The translations under genes were made by a program, and so were the position numbers. The notes below the pieces were generated by a model. The model did not search any database. It saw nothing but the letters and a program-made list of their open reading frames with translations, and was not told the DNA's origin. From assembly GCF_011761345.1 (NCBI RefSeq), contig NZ_JAASRY010000001.1, forward strand, positions 1,364,001 through 1,428,000: a stretch of 64,000 nucleotides of DNA. Direction: 5' to 3'. Below are positions 27,157 through 36,738 of the stretch, piece by piece. Each line of letters opens with the position of its first letter. Within the stretch, counting starts at the first letter, position 1. The DNA comes from Thalassobacillus devorans (GTDB lineage: Bacteria; Bacillota; Bacilli; Bacillales; Halobacillaceae).

Positions 27157-28032
27157 CTATGCAAAATGCATCGGTATCGAAACCTTCTTGTGTTTTCCAA
27201 TCATCTTATCATTTATAATCTCCTGATTCGCTTGAACTACTTCTCCATTCATAATGGTCACGTCAGGAACAGACCCATGGTACCTGATTTCAGCCGGATC
27301 ATCAATTACAGTGCATCCGTCATGTAAATGCAAATTGTAATCAGCCTGTCCGCCTGGCATTAAATCCCCCTTATATGGATATATTCCTGTCCTTCTAAGG
27401 TTATTGCTTGTCAAGGGGTGTTCTGTTATAGGATCTTTCAACGTAATCATATCACAATGTTCAACTGTTTTTTTCCATGCATCATATAATTTTTGTGAAT
27501 CTTCCCCCTTCACCTTTATTAAAGGAGCAATGGGGATTCTTGTATAACTCTGCGCTTGTGCCAACCATTCCCAAGCGACATTTTTCATGTCTTTTTCTGT
27601 GTGTAACTCAACTAAGATAAAGGGCGCTTTTTGCATACCGAAGAATCGAACCATAGCTGGAGTCAGTAGTCTAGGGGCAACGACAGGGGATATCATATAA
27701 TCCATAGGTAATCCTGCAAGCATCTGGCGATACGAATGATATTTTTGTTTGAATAGATGAGTAGTCGTGATTGGCAGCTGCACAAGTAATAAGGTACATC
27801 CACGGATAAGATAGTCCAAACTGAGCTTCTTCTTGTCAACAGATGAATATAATGGTGCAGAGTGATCGACCATGACATATCCTGGTGTAACGTGGTAGGC
27901 ATCCACATTTAACTCAATCGGATGGGAAGAAGAAAGGAACTTCCTTACGAAGCAATCATCCTCAACAAGCACTTCTTTATTAACCCATTGTTCTTTATGC
28001 CAGGTCCGCTGATAAAAATAGTAAGCTCCCAT
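27157..28032 (-). CDS. Unrecognised protein resembling a degenerate amidohydrolase
   Basis: I do not recognise a named family. The 291-residue product has no signal peptide or membrane helix. Near residue 46, YHVTPGYVMVDHS resembles the strand-1 motif of amidohydrolases (PGFIDxHxH), but only one His remains. The C-terminus, YPYKGDLMPGGQADYNLH and later VPDVTIMNGEVVQ, resembles the closing part of their composite beta domain (G-x-I-x-PG-x-DAD... V-x-NGxxV). The middle lacks clear metal-ligand histidines. It could be a non-catalytic relative of dihydroorotase or imidazolonepropionase enzymes (inference). It has an excellent GGAGGTGG site, lies between aroA and ypiA, and is absent from that position in B. 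subtilis. Confidence 0.65.
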   Translation of the reverse strand: MGAYYFYQRTWHKEQWVNKEVLVEDDCFVRKFLSSSHPIELNVDAYHVTPGYVMVDHSAPLYSSVDKKKLSLDYLIRGCTLLLVQLPITTTHLFKQKYHSYRQMLAGLPMDYMISPVVAPRLLTPAMVRFFGMQKAPFILVELHTEKDMKNVAWEWLAQAQSYTRIPIAPLIKVKGEDSQKLYDAWKKTVEHCDMITLKDPITEHPLTSNNLRRTGIYPYKGDLMPGGQADYNLHLHDGCTVIDDPAEIRYHGSVPDVTIMNGEVVQANQEIINDKMIGKHKKVSIPMHFA

Positions 28033-28098
28033 ACTTGTCCACCTCCGACAGGCTTTCTATAAGGTATGAGAGCTTGAGCTATTGTATGATTAGCTTCG

Positions 28099-29388
28099 CT
28101 ATTTTTTCAAAGAATCTAAATCTTTAAAAAATCCAGGGTAAGAAATGTCGATGCATTGGCCATTTGACAACACAGTTTCTCCTTCCGCTATCAGTGACGC
28201 TACTGCAATCATCATACCGATACGATGGTCCATATAGGAATCAACCTCAGCCGCTTTTAAAGAAGCTTTTCCGTAAATAGTTAAACCATCCTCTTCTTCT
28301 GTCACCTCTGCACCAAAACTGCTCAGTACCTGTGCTACTGCCGCAATTCTATCGGTTTCTTTCACACGCAGTTCACCAGCATCTTTAATTTTTGTAACCC
28401 CACTTGCCTGAGTTGCTGCCAGCGCCAGGATTGGAAGTTCGTCTATCAAAGAAGGAATCATCTCCCCTTCAATCACTGCTCCTGTCAGCTCCTGGTATTT
28501 TATTTCCACATTACCGACCGCTTCTCCTCCTATTTTACGTGTTTCTTTTACAGTAATATCTGCTCCCATCATCTCCAGGGCTTTTATTAATCCAGTTCTT
28601 GTAGGATTGATTCCTACATCTTCTACTAGAATAGAACTTCCTGGTATGATCGCTGCTGCCACCAGGAAAAAAGCTGCAGAGGAAATATCCCCGGGAACAG
28701 CCAAGTCCGCAGGTTGTAATTGCTGACTGCCCCGAATGGTGATTTCTTTGTCCTGGATGGAAATTTCCCCACCAAATTGTGGGAGCATTTGCTCTGTATG
28801 GTCCCTCGTTCTTACTTGTTCTATAATGGTTGTCTCTCCTGCAGCAACCATTCCAGCTAACAGTAAAGCAGATTTAACCTGGGCACTTTTTACCGGCATT
28901 TCATATGTAATGCCTTGCAAGTTATTACCTTTAATCGCTAGAGGCAGTAATCGACCATTACTTCTTCCCTCTATGTTAGCGCCCATTTTCTTCAATGGAC
29001 CTACCACTCGATCCATTGGCCTTTTCGATAAGGAAGGGTCCCCATAACAGGTAGTGAATAAAGGAAGGCCCGACAGCAAACCTGTAACTAACCTTGCAGT
29101 AGTACCGGAGTTTCCAAAGTATACTGGTCGTTCCGCTTCTTTCAACGATTCCAGTCCATTACTCCTGATTGTCAGGTTTGACCCGGATTGTTCAATATCC
29201 ACTCCCAAGTCTCTAAAGACCTGAATAGTTCGCATACAGTCCTCACCTGATAAAAAATTCGAAATGTGGGAGGTCCCTTCTGCCAATGAAGAAAATATCA
29301 CAGCACGGTGGGAAATGGATTTATCACCGGGCACTGATAGTTTACCGTCAATAGCATGTTCAATTGGTTTTAATGTGATTTTACTCAT
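28099..29388 (-). CDS. aroA: 3-phosphoshikimate 1-carboxyvinyltransferase (EPSP synthase)
   Basis: It joins phosphoenolpyruvate to shikimate-3-phosphate, the sixth shikimate-pathway step. PGDKSISHRAVIF, GNSGTTARLVTGLLSG and RVKETDRIAAV are the family signatures. At 429 residues it is normal; B. subtilis calls this gene aroE. It ends the operon aroC-aroB-aroH-hisC-tyrA-aroA. Position 96 of the GNSGTTAR motif carries Gly as in class I-like enzymes, so no glyphosate tolerance is implied. Confidence 0.96.
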   Translation of the reverse strand: MSKITLKPIEHAIDGKLSVPGDKSISHRAVIFSSLAEGTSHISNFLSGEDCMRTIQVFRDLGVDIEQSGSNLTIRSNGLESLKEAERPVYFGNSGTTARLVTGLLSGLPLFTTCYGDPSLSKRPMDRVVGPLKKMGANIEGRSNGRLLPLAIKGNNLQGITYEMPVKSAQVKSALLLAGMVAAGETTIIEQVRTRDHTEQMLPQFGGEISIQDKEITIRGSQQLQPADLAVPGDISSAAFFLVAAAIIPGSSILVEDVGINPTRTGLIKALEMMGADITVKETRKIGGEAVGNVEIKYQELTGAVIEGEMIPSLIDELPILALAATQASGVTKIKDAGELRVKETDRIAAVAQVLSSFGAEVTEEEDGLTIYGKASLKAAEVDSYMDHRIGMMIAVASLIAEGETVLSNGQCIDISYPGFFKDLDSLKK

Positions 29389-29399
29389 GGCTTGCCCTC

Positions 29400-30500
29400 C
29401 TACTGCTCTATAGTAACCTCGTAATTATGGGATTCAAGTATCCTTCTGCTTTCTTTCTGTTCTTTACTGCTTTGAAAACTAATTCGAAGCACACCCGTTA
29501 TCCCTTCTCTGACTTCTAAAATTTCTATATTTTTAATGGAAATATCCTTATCTGCCAAGTGTTCAATTACATGAAGCAGCGCCCCTGGCTGGTCATGGAT
29601 ATCAACATAGATATCATAAAAGGATGGAATCGCTCCCTTTCTCCTTGCAGGCAAACCATCACGATAATGTTTAGCTTCCAGGAGATAATTTTCTGTGGCT
29701 GCACCATCACTGTTTGCTAATAGAGTTCTCACTTGCTCCATTTCTGTGAGCCAGTCATCAAGCATGGAAATCAAGACCGTTTTGTTCTGCAGGAAAATAT
29801 CTCTCCACAAAACTGGATTGCTGGAGGCGATTCTTGTAATATCGCGAAACCCGCCTGCTGCCAAATCTTCTAAAAAAGGGTGAGTCTTTTGCCAATTACG
29901 TGCCTGATGGACAAGAGAAGAAGCGATCAAATGAGGAAAGTGTGAAATGACCGCCGTCATCTCGTCATGTTCTTCCGTTGTGAAAACTAAGAATCTTGCT
30001 TTAGCCGGCGACAACACTTCTTTGATCCTGGCGACATCTTGTTCATCTGCAGTTGAAGCGGGGGTAAGTACATAGATAGCATTTTCAAACAGGTGCCCTT
30101 TGGCTGCCTGTATCCCTTGCTTATGTGACCCCGCCATCGGATGTCCACCGATAAATGTCACAGCAGGATTTGTTATTTTTTCAGCCTGATTCATCACTTT
30201 TCCTTTTACCGACGAAACATCGGTCACCAATAATTTCTTTTCCAGATGTACTTCGTTTAATTGAGCCATATATCCTAGTGTCATTGGAATTGGGGTAGCA
30301 ATAATTAGTATATCCGCCTTTTGAACGCCTGAGATGAAATCATCGCATATTTCATCAACGGCACCTTTTTCGAGGGCTAATCGGCACGTTTCATCTTGAG
30401 CATCCATGCCAAGCACATGAAAATGGCCGCGGGACCGGATACTCATGGCAAGTGATCCGCCAATTAACCCAAGTCCCGCGATCATTACCGTTTCTTTCAC
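29400..30500 (-). CDS. tyrA: Prephenate dehydrogenase with ACT domain
   Basis: It oxidatively decarboxylates prephenate to 4-hydroxyphenylpyruvate for tyrosine. The N-terminal Rossmann motif is AGLGLIGGSLAMSI; GGHPMAGSHKQGI holds the catalytic His region. A C-terminal ACT domain (about residues 295-366, YVDIHDQPGALLHVIEHL) suggests feedback control by an aromatic amino acid. The GTG start overlaps the hisC stop (GTGA). Confidence 0.95.
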   Translation of the reverse strand: MKETVMIAGLGLIGGSLAMSIRSRGHFHVLGMDAQDETCRLALEKGAVDEICDDFISGVQKADILIIATPIPMTLGYMAQLNEVHLEKKLLVTDVSSVKGKVMNQAEKITNPAVTFIGGHPMAGSHKQGIQAAKGHLFENAIYVLTPASTADEQDVARIKEVLSPAKARFLVFTTEEHDEMTAVISHFPHLIASSLVHQARNWQKTHPFLEDLAAGGFRDITRIASSNPVLWRDIFLQNKTVLISMLDDWLTEMEQVRTLLANSDGAATENYLLEAKHYRDGLPARRKGAIPSFYDIYVDIHDQPGALLHVIEHLADKDISIKNIEILEVREGITGVLRISFQSSKEQKESRRILESHNYEVTIEQ

Positions 30501-31603
30501 TTTTGCGCACCTGTCTTCTTAGAAGAAAGGTAGTGACTGATTTCATCCTGGATCTGTTCCATGATTTCCTTGCTGCCAATAGTCAGACGGATGCTATTAG
30601 GTATGCCAAGTGCTTCACCGGAACGGACAATAAACCCTTTACTTAATAAATGCTCAAATATGACATCCCCACTTACAGGCAGATTGATCAAAAGGAAATT
30701 GGCCTGGGAATCAAAATACCCTAGTTCATGCTCATCACAAAACTTCATCATCACTTCTCTATTGGTCTTATTACGTGCAACCGATTCGTTTAAGAATTTT
30801 TGATCATCCAAGGCTATCATGGCAGCAGCTTGTGCGATTGTGGAAGTATTGAAAGGTTCGCGAGCTGGATCCAGCTGCTGAATGACCTCTGTTTGAGCTA
30901 CACCATACCCGATCCTTAACCCTGCCAATCCGTATGCTTTTGAAAAAGTACGTAATACAATCATATTAGGGTGATTTGCTACACCGGAGATGGCATCGTA
31001 ATAGTCAGAAGCGTCCATGTATTCGTAATAGGCTTCATCCACTACCACCAGTACATTGTCAGGACACCGGCCTAAAAAGCTTTCCATATCCGGTTGTGAA
31101 ATATGGGAACCTGTTGGATTGTTCGGCGTGCACAGCCATACCGCACGTGTATGCTCATCGATTTCGTTAATCATACGATCTAAATCATGATAACCATCTA
31201 CGACTGGTACTTCCCGTATTTCAGCACCTTCAATTAAAGCGTTATGCTTATATTGCGGGAAGGTTGGGGTGGCCATAACTGTATTAGTCCCTTGCTCCAG
31301 ATAAGTTCTGCAAATGATTTGGACAATTTCATCCGATCCGTTTCCAAATATCAGTTGAGCAGGATCTACACTCAACTTCTCACCTAGCTTTTTCCGCAAT
31401 TCAGCGGCATAACCGTCGGGATATTTTTCTAACCCGGCAATCAGATCAGGAAGCTCTTTTTTAACCTGGGGAGAAAAGCCAAAGGGATTTTCATTCGATG
31501 CTAATTTGACAATTTCCTTAAGACCATATTCCTTTTTAACTTCTTCAATTTGTTTCCCCGGTTTATAAGGCTTCATGGTTTTTAAAATTTCTTTTGCTTT
31601 CAT
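30497..31603 (-). CDS. hisC: Histidinol-phosphate / aromatic aminotransferase
   Basis: A PLP-dependent class II-type aminotransferase; the PLP lysine lies in RTFSKAYGLAGLRIGY and the NPTG motif is present. In B. subtilis the enzyme at this locus serves both histidine synthesis and the last step of tyrosine and phenylalanine synthesis, which explains its place in the aromatic operon. It overlaps both neighbours by 4 bases. In B. subtilis the trpEDCFBA genes lie between aroH and hisC; here the junction is seamless. Confidence 0.95.
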   Translation of the reverse strand: MKAKEILKTMKPYKPGKQIEEVKKEYGLKEIVKLASNENPFGFSPQVKKELPDLIAGLEKYPDGYAAELRKKLGEKLSVDPAQLIFGNGSDEIVQIICRTYLEQGTNTVMATPTFPQYKHNALIEGAEIREVPVVDGYHDLDRMINEIDEHTRAVWLCTPNNPTGSHISQPDMESFLGRCPDNVLVVVDEAYYEYMDASDYYDAISGVANHPNMIVLRTFSKAYGLAGLRIGYGVAQTEVIQQLDPAREPFNTSTIAQAAAMIALDDQKFLNESVARNKTNREVMMKFCDEHELGYFDSQANFLLINLPVSGDVIFEHLLSKGFIVRSGEALGIPNSIRLTIGSKEIMEQIQDEISHYLSSKKTGAQK

Positions 31604-31980
31604 GACAATTCTCCTTTCGGCTTTCGCAAATCAGGTCGTAACTTACGGGCATCATAATGGTAGATATGTTCAATCTGATCCTGATGCACCTCGGTTTCTG
31701 CCGTGACCATCACTCGAACACATTTGGGAAGTGCATCAGGGACTTTTATTTCCTGCATACACATAACAGGTACATAAGTCCATCCCTCTATCTTCCGGAG
31801 TGATTTAGCTGGAAATGCCGCGTTCAAATCAGCTGTCGCTGAAAATAAAACAGAAACGACATTTTTAGCTTCCACTTTATTTTTGTCTATCAGATCCATC
31901 ATCATTTCATATGCTCGTTCAACGATTTCTTCTCCATCATTAATCTGTACTGTGGTTGCTCCTCTGATCCCCCTGATCAA
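31600..31980 (-). CDS. aroH: Chorismate mutase, AroH type
   Basis: A trimeric monofunctional mutase converting chorismate to prephenate. IRGIRGATTV at the N-terminus supplies the catalytic Arg, and SVLFSATADLNAAFPA and CVRVMVTAET are family signatures. The length of 126 residues matches B. subtilis AroH (127). TTG start within the aroB stop region. Confidence 0.96.
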   Translation of the reverse strand: MIRGIRGATTVQINDGEEIVERAYEMMMDLIDKNKVEAKNVVSVLFSATADLNAAFPAKSLRKIEGWTYVPVMCMQEIKVPDALPKCVRVMVTAETEVHQDQIEHIYHYDARKLRPDLRKPKGELS

Positions 31981-33056
31981 CAGCTCATCACCTCTTCTTT
32001 AAAACGATTTAATAATTCAGTCAGTTCTGTTTCTTTTACTTCCATCATGACTGGCTTTCCCAGTTCCTCTAATAACACCATATTCACTTTACCCGATGTT
32101 GATTTTTTATCTTTTTTCATACGGTCTACCAAAGAACTGGTATCTAAATGTGTTAAAACATTTAACGGATACCCTTGTTTCCCAAGCCATGCATATAAGT
32201 TTGCAATAGGCATGGATGCCTCCAACTTTTCTTTGCTGACGTACATAGCAAACAATAAACCTATCGCTACTGCTTCCCCATGCGTGACATGGCCATAGCC
32301 TGCTTCCGATTCTATTGCATGCCCGAGTGTATGACCCAGGTTCAGATATTTTCGGATTCCAGTCTCTTTTTCATCTTGTTCGACAACGGAAGCTTTGATC
32401 GCTATCCCTTTTAATAGGTGGTCTTCAAGTACCTCTGTTATAGCCTCATCCGCTAATGATCTAGAAGTTGCATCATGAAATAAATCCGGATCATCCAGAC
32501 ATCCGTGTTTAATTATTTCTGCATAGCCTGAACGTAATTCATGATAAGGTAAGGTTTGCAATGTCTCGACATCATATAAAACCTGAACAGGACTATGGAA
32601 ACTTCCAATCAAATTCTTTCCAAGTGGATGATTGATGGCAACCTTGCCGCCGACACTGCTGTCATGGGCAAGTACTGTGGTGGGCATTTGAATATAGTCA
32701 ATGCCCCGCATATAAGTAGCAGCAACAAATCCAGCTAAGTCGCCAACAACTCCTCCTCCGAGAGCAATGATCAATGACTTTCGATCAAGACTGTTTTCTA
32801 TACATGCAGTCAATAATTCTTCATATTGACTCATTGACTTGGCTTGTTCACCTGCAGGGAAAATAACTGTATCTATAGGCGTTCCAGTCAAAGAATGTTT
32901 AACATCTTCCAAGTAAAGTGGCGCCACCTGACTGTCCGTAATAATCATTACGTGGGAATAGTCTTTTGCGATCATACTGCCGACTGTATGGCGAAGCCCT
33001 TTACCAATCTGTACCTTATAGGAATGGTTACTGGCGTGTATGGATAGCTCCTTCAT
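31977..33056 (-). CDS. aroB: 3-dehydroquinate synthase
   Basis: The second shikimate-pathway step; needs NAD and a divalent metal. ALGGGVVGDLAGFVAATYMRG binds NAD, and LNLGHTLGHAIE with GHVTHGEAVAIG supply metal-binding histidines. ATG 33056 with AGGAG 8 bases before it gives 359 residues; the longer frame to 33092 runs into aroC. Confidence 0.96.
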   Translation of the reverse strand: MKELSIHASNHSYKVQIGKGLRHTVGSMIAKDYSHVMIITDSQVAPLYLEDVKHSLTGTPIDTVIFPAGEQAKSMSQYEELLTACIENSLDRKSLIIALGGGVVGDLAGFVAATYMRGIDYIQMPTTVLAHDSSVGGKVAINHPLGKNLIGSFHSPVQVLYDVETLQTLPYHELRSGYAEIIKHGCLDDPDLFHDATSRSLADEAITEVLEDHLLKGIAIKASVVEQDEKETGIRKYLNLGHTLGHAIESEAGYGHVTHGEAVAIGLLFAMYVSKEKLEASMPIANLYAWLGKQGYPLNVLTHLDTSSLVDRMKKDKKSTSGKVNMVLLEELGKPVMMEVKETELTELLNRFKEEVMSC

Positions 33057-33057
33057 G

Positions 33058-34224
33058 TTAAAAACTCCTGACCTCTTCCCTGTATGCTTCAACCGCCTGT
33101 TTCATTCTAGGAAAATAATCCCCTGGGAACTGTTCCATCATCGCGCGAGCCAATTCAAAGGCTACCACATGTTCCATAACAACCCCCGCCGCTGGTACGG
33201 CACAGGAATCAGACCTTTCAATGCTGGCAGCAAAAGGCTCCTTCGTGTCGATATCGACACTTTGCAGAGGTTTGTATAGAGTAGGAATTGGCTTCATCAC
33301 GCCCTTTATTACCAGTGGCATGCCGGTTGTCATTCCACCTTCGAAACCGCCTAGACGGTTTGTCTTACGGTAATAACCATGTGATTCTTCCCATGCAATT
33401 TCATCATGGACCTTACTGCCATTTCTCCTGGCTGCTTCAAAACCGATTCCGAACTCTACACCTTTGAAGGCATTGATACTTACGACACTTCCAGCAATAC
33501 GGCTGTCCAGTTTGCGATCATATTGAACATAGGAACCGACTCCCGGAGGCATACCTTCCACATATACCTCTACAACTCCACCAATCGAGTCTCCTTCTTT
33601 CTTCGCCTGATCGATCGCATCCATCATCTCTTTTTCCGCTTTTTTATCCAGTGTTCTAACAGGTGAAGCTTCTGCGATTTCAACACGCTCTTCCAATGTC
33701 ATAGATTCATCAAAGCTGCTCACTATCCCTGCGATTTCTCTGACATAGGCTCCAACCTTAATGCCCAGTTCACTTAGCAAAACTTTAGCCACAGCTCCTG
33801 CAGCCACCCGGGCAGCTGTTTCCCTGGCTGAAGAACGCTCCAGAACGTTTCGTAAATCTCTATGCCCGTATTTCATGCCACCGTTAAGATCGGCATGCCC
33901 CGGGCGCGGGCGTGAAATTGTCCGGCGAACTTCTTCATCATCAGGGATCGGATTTTCACCCATGATGTTTCTCCAATGTTTGAAATCATCATTATTGATA
34001 ACGAGTGAAATTGGAGAACCCAAGGTGTAGCCATGGCGTACCCCCGCTGTAATTTCTACTAAATCTTTTTCTATTTGCATACGACGTCCACGACCGTAGC
34101 CTCCCTGGCGCCGCAACAAGGATTCATTTATTTGGTCATTTAAAATTGGTAAATGGGATGGTATTCCTTCAATAATGGTAGTTAGTTGTTTTCCGTGTGA
34201 TTCTCCAGCAGTCAAATAGCGCAT
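33058..34224 (-). CDS. aroC: Chorismate synthase
   Basis: It converts EPSP to chorismate using reduced [24 protein letters not shown] and [30 protein letters not shown] are the three classic signatures. At 388 residues it is normal; B. subtilis calls it aroF. First gene of the aromatic operon. cheR, which lies between ndk and this gene in B. subtilis, is absent. The 34225-34499 gap holds its leader and the ndk terminator, nothing else I can support. Confidence 0.97.
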   Translation of the reverse strand: MRYLTAGESHGKQLTTIIEGIPSHLPILNDQINESLLRRQGGYGRGRRMQIEKDLVEITAGVRHGYTLGSPISLVINNDDFKHWRNIMGENPIPDDEEVRRTISRPRPGHADLNGGMKYGHRDLRNVLERSSARETAARVAAGAVAKVLLSELGIKVGAYVREIAGIVSSFDESMTLEERVEIAEASPVRTLDKKAEKEMMDAIDQAKKEGDSIGGVVEVYVEGMPPGVGSYVQYDRKLDSRIAGSVVSINAFKGVEFGIGFEAARRNGSKVHDEIAWEESHGYYRKTNRLGGFEGGMTTGMPLVIKGVMKPIPTLYKPLQSVDIDTKEPFAASIERSDSCAVPAAGVVMEHVVAFELARAMMEQFPGDYFPRMKQAVEAYREEVRSF

Positions 34225-34422
34225 GGACGTCCCTCCATAGTATAAATTTTATGTTCTACTATATCATATCTTAGCAAACTTGTGTGCAATAAATTTTTTA
34301 ATAGGTTAAAACATAAAAGCGATAAAGTGCACAAGTATTGTTATAAACATAATAAAGCGGGTTTTATACCAGGCGCTCAGGAGGAAAATCTCAAGTATTT
34401 AAAAATCCTTTTTCCGTCGGTA

Positions 34423-34465
34423 CGAATAAAAAAAGCTTGCAGAGAAATCGATTTCTCTGCAAGCT
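34423..34465 (-). terminator. Terminator of ndk
   Basis: A 15-bp perfect stem (34434-34448 with 34451-34465, CG loop) is followed on the minus strand by TTTTTTTATTC. A small plus-oriented hairpin, CGTTCTT-CCAA-AAGAACG plus TTTTT, lies just beside it at 34469-34491. Confidence 0.92.
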
Positions 34466-34499
34466 GGTCGTTCTTCCAAAAGAACGTTTTTAGTTTGGT

Positions 34500-34946
34500 T
34501 TAGTAAACCCAGTCATTATCATTTTTATCATAAGTCACCACTTGTTCTTCATCAAAGAAAAGGGAAATTTCACGTTCTGCACTTTCCGGTGAATCAGATC
34601 CATGAATGACGTTTTTCCCTACAGTGACACCAAAGTCTCCGCGAATAGTTCCAGGCATAGCATCTTGAGGATTTGTTTTGCCCATCATTTGACGTGCTGC
34701 AGCGATTACATTTTCCCCTTCCCATACCATTGCAAATACAGGACCGGAAGTAATGAAGCCAACTAATTCCCCAAAGAAAGGCTTTTCCTTATGCTCCCCG
34801 TAATGCTTTTCCGCAAGCTCGGAAGGAATGTTCATCAACTTTGCGCCAGCAAGTTTGAAACCTTTGTTCTCGAAGCGGGAAACAATTTCTCCTATTAAAT
34901 TACGTTGCACACCATCAGGTTTAACCATTAAAAAAGTTTTTTCCAT
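34500..34946 (-). CDS. ndk: Nucleoside diphosphate kinase
   Basis: It transfers the terminal phosphate between nucleoside triphosphates and diphosphates through a phospho-His; the catalytic His is in [32 protein letters not shown] and GTIRGDFG are conserved. ATG 34946 follows GAGGTG and gives 148 residues. It sits between hepT and the aromatic operon as in B. subtilis. Confidence 0.97.
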   Translation of the reverse strand: MEKTFLMVKPDGVQRNLIGEIVSRFENKGFKLAGAKLMNIPSELAEKHYGEHKEKPFFGELVGFITSGPVFAMVWEGENVIAAARQMMGKTNPQDAMPGTIRGDFGVTVGKNVIHGSDSPESAEREISLFFDEEQVVTYDKNDNDWVY

Positions 34947-34997
34947 CCTAAACACCTCATCATTATGTATTTGTGTAAGCGCTTAAAAACGTCACCG

Positions 34998-35040
34998 AAG
35001 AAAATTTTAACAGATTCCAACGATGGTGGCAATCTGTTAA
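34998..35040 (-). terminator. Terminator of hepS-menG-hepT
   Basis: The arms TTAACAGATT (35007-35016) and AATCTGTTAA (35031-35040) form a 10-bp stem extended by CCA/TGG. On the minus strand AAAATTTTC follows. It overlaps the hepT stop. Confidence 0.65.
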
Positions 35041-36011
35041 GACTTTCTTTTACCAATATATTTTGCGATCCCGCGTAATGTTTGTTTTGCTCGACCTGCC
35101 GGCAGCACATCAAGCGCTTGATAAGCTTTTTGTAAATAACGGTCACTGAGCTCCAGCGAACGATCCAGGGCGTCCCCTGCCTTAATCTTACTTATGATAG
35201 GAGCGATGTCTTCAGGGGTCAGTTTTTCCGTATCTTCCTGGAATAGCAGGTGCAGCTCTGAGGCTATCTCTTCATCTTCCATTGCATAGAGTACAGGCAG
35301 GGTAATATTTCCTTGTAACAGGTCACTTCCGGCAGGTTTGCCCAACTCTTCTTCCGAAGCAGTGAAGTCCAATACATCGTCAATGATTTGATAAGACATA
35401 CCCACAAAGTAGCCATAGCGATAGAGAGCCCGTTCATATTGGCGCGACGCCTCCGAAGCAATGGCTCCCAGCTGGCAACTGGCCGCGATCAAGAGAGCCG
35501 TCTTTCGTTTGATTCGAAGCAGATAGTCCCTTAAATTCTGATCCAGTCGGTATTTATCTTTTACCTGTTCAATTTCACCAAGACACAACTCTACCATTGT
35601 CTTTGCGAGTACTTGATGGGCATGTGGGTCTTCAAGAGCAGATAAGGACTCTAATGAACGTGCAAATATGTAATCCCCCGTATACATGGCTATCCTGTTA
35701 TCCCATCTCGCTTTGATCGTCGGCTCCCCTCTTCTCAACCGGGCATTGTCAACGACGTCATCATGGACAAGCGAGGCCATGTGAATAAGTTCCAAAGATA
35801 CGGCCACTGCCTCCATACGCTCTAAGCGATAATCTCCGAATTTTCCTCCCAATAATACAAAAACAGGACGGATCCGTTTCCCTCCTGCGGCTAATAACTG
35901 GGTAGAAGCTTCACGTAATACAGGGTGCTGGGCTTGTATGGTGTTATTGATAGACTCTTCAATTTTCGCTAAATCTTGTTTTAAAAAAGAATAGATCATA
36001 GCTAACTTCAT
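35037..36011 (-). CDS. hepT: Heptaprenyl diphosphate synthase component II
   Basis: The catalytic subunit of the enzyme that makes the menaquinone-7 side chain from farnesyl diphosphate and isopentenyl diphosphate, together with HepS. Both Asp-rich motifs are present: LVHDDVVDNARLRRGEPT and IIDDVLDF, and the AGGKRIRPVFV segment binds substrate. The ATG at 36011 (MKLAMIYSFLKQD) aligns with the core of the B. subtilis protein; 324 residues. Confidence 0.96.
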   Translation of the reverse strand: MKLAMIYSFLKQDLAKIEESINNTIQAQHPVLREASTQLLAAGGKRIRPVFVLLGGKFGDYRLERMEAVAVSLELIHMASLVHDDVVDNARLRRGEPTIKARWDNRIAMYTGDYIFARSLESLSALEDPHAHQVLAKTMVELCLGEIEQVKDKYRLDQNLRDYLLRIKRKTALLIAASCQLGAIASEASRQYERALYRYGYFVGMSYQIIDDVLDFTASEEELGKPAGSDLLQGNITLPVLYAMEDEEIASELHLLFQEDTEKLTPEDIAPIISKIKAGDALDRSLELSDRYLQKAYQALDVLPAGRAKQTLRGIAKYIGKRKS

Positions 36012-36027
36012 GGTGCCCACCCTTGTG

Positions 36028-36735
36028 TTATGATAATTTTTCTCCCATATGCATTGCTGCGACTCCACCGGTAAAAGATTTAACTTTTACATTACTTAAC
36101 CCGGCTTCCTTAAACATCTGTTTCAATTCCTCTTTCCCTGGAAAATCTCTTGCAGATTCGTGAAGCCAGCTATATTCCTGATAGCTTCGAGCAAACAATT
36201 TACCGAATACAGGCATGATGTACTTGAAATAAAAATAATAGGCTTGCCTGAAACCAGGCATGGTGGGCTGGGAGGTTTCCAGACAAATCACTTTACCTCC
36301 TGGTTTGACGACCCTTGTCATCTCCTTTAAAACTTGAAGATAATCCGGCACATTGCGCAGCCCGAACCCAATTGTCACATAGTCAAAACTATTATCTTCA
36401 AATGGTAGATCCATCGCATTACCGTGTTCAAATTCGATTTGACTCAAACCATACTCCAATTTCTTTTTAATGCCGACTGATAACATATTATGACTGAAAT
36501 CAAGTCCGATCACTTTTCCATCTTTACTTACTTTATCAGCCAGAGCCACTGTCCAATCCCCTGTGCCACAACAGACATCCAGGGCTTTTTCCCCCTTCTT
36601 GACGTCCATTTTATTCATGACATCTTTACGCCAGGCTTTATGCCGCTGAAAGGATATGACTGAGTTCATCACATCGTAGCGCTGATAGATTTTTTCAAAT
36701 ACATGATGCACGCGTTCTTCTTTGGTCTGTGGCAT
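36028..36735 (-). CDS. menG: Demethylmenaquinone methyltransferase
   Basis: The final step of menaquinone synthesis (also called menH/ubiE). A class I SAM methyltransferase: [16 protein letters not shown] is motif I, and [17 protein letters not shown] is the post-motif. [20 protein letters not shown] is the UbiE family signature 1. It lies 3 bases after hepS and 16 before hepT. Confidence 0.96.
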   Translation of the reverse strand: MPQTKEERVHHVFEKIYQRYDVMNSVISFQRHKAWRKDVMNKMDVKKGEKALDVCCGTGDWTVALADKVSKDGKVIGLDFSHNMLSVGIKKKLEYGLSQIEFEHGNAMDLPFEDNSFDYVTIGFGLRNVPDYLQVLKEMTRVVKPGGKVICLETSQPTMPGFRQAYYFYFKYIMPVFGKLFARSYQEYSWLHESARDFPGKEELKQMFKEAGLSNVKVKSFTGGVAAMHMGEKLS

Positions 36736-36738
36736 GCT

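Noticed and set aside
31604-34224. T-box or TRAP-type leader for the aromatic operon
   Set aside because: The short region upstream of aroC shows no T-box sequence and no series of GAG/UAG triplets.
34282-34503. 73-codon plus-strand frame upstream of aroC
   Set aside because: It runs through the 15-bp ndk terminator hairpin and has no good start site.
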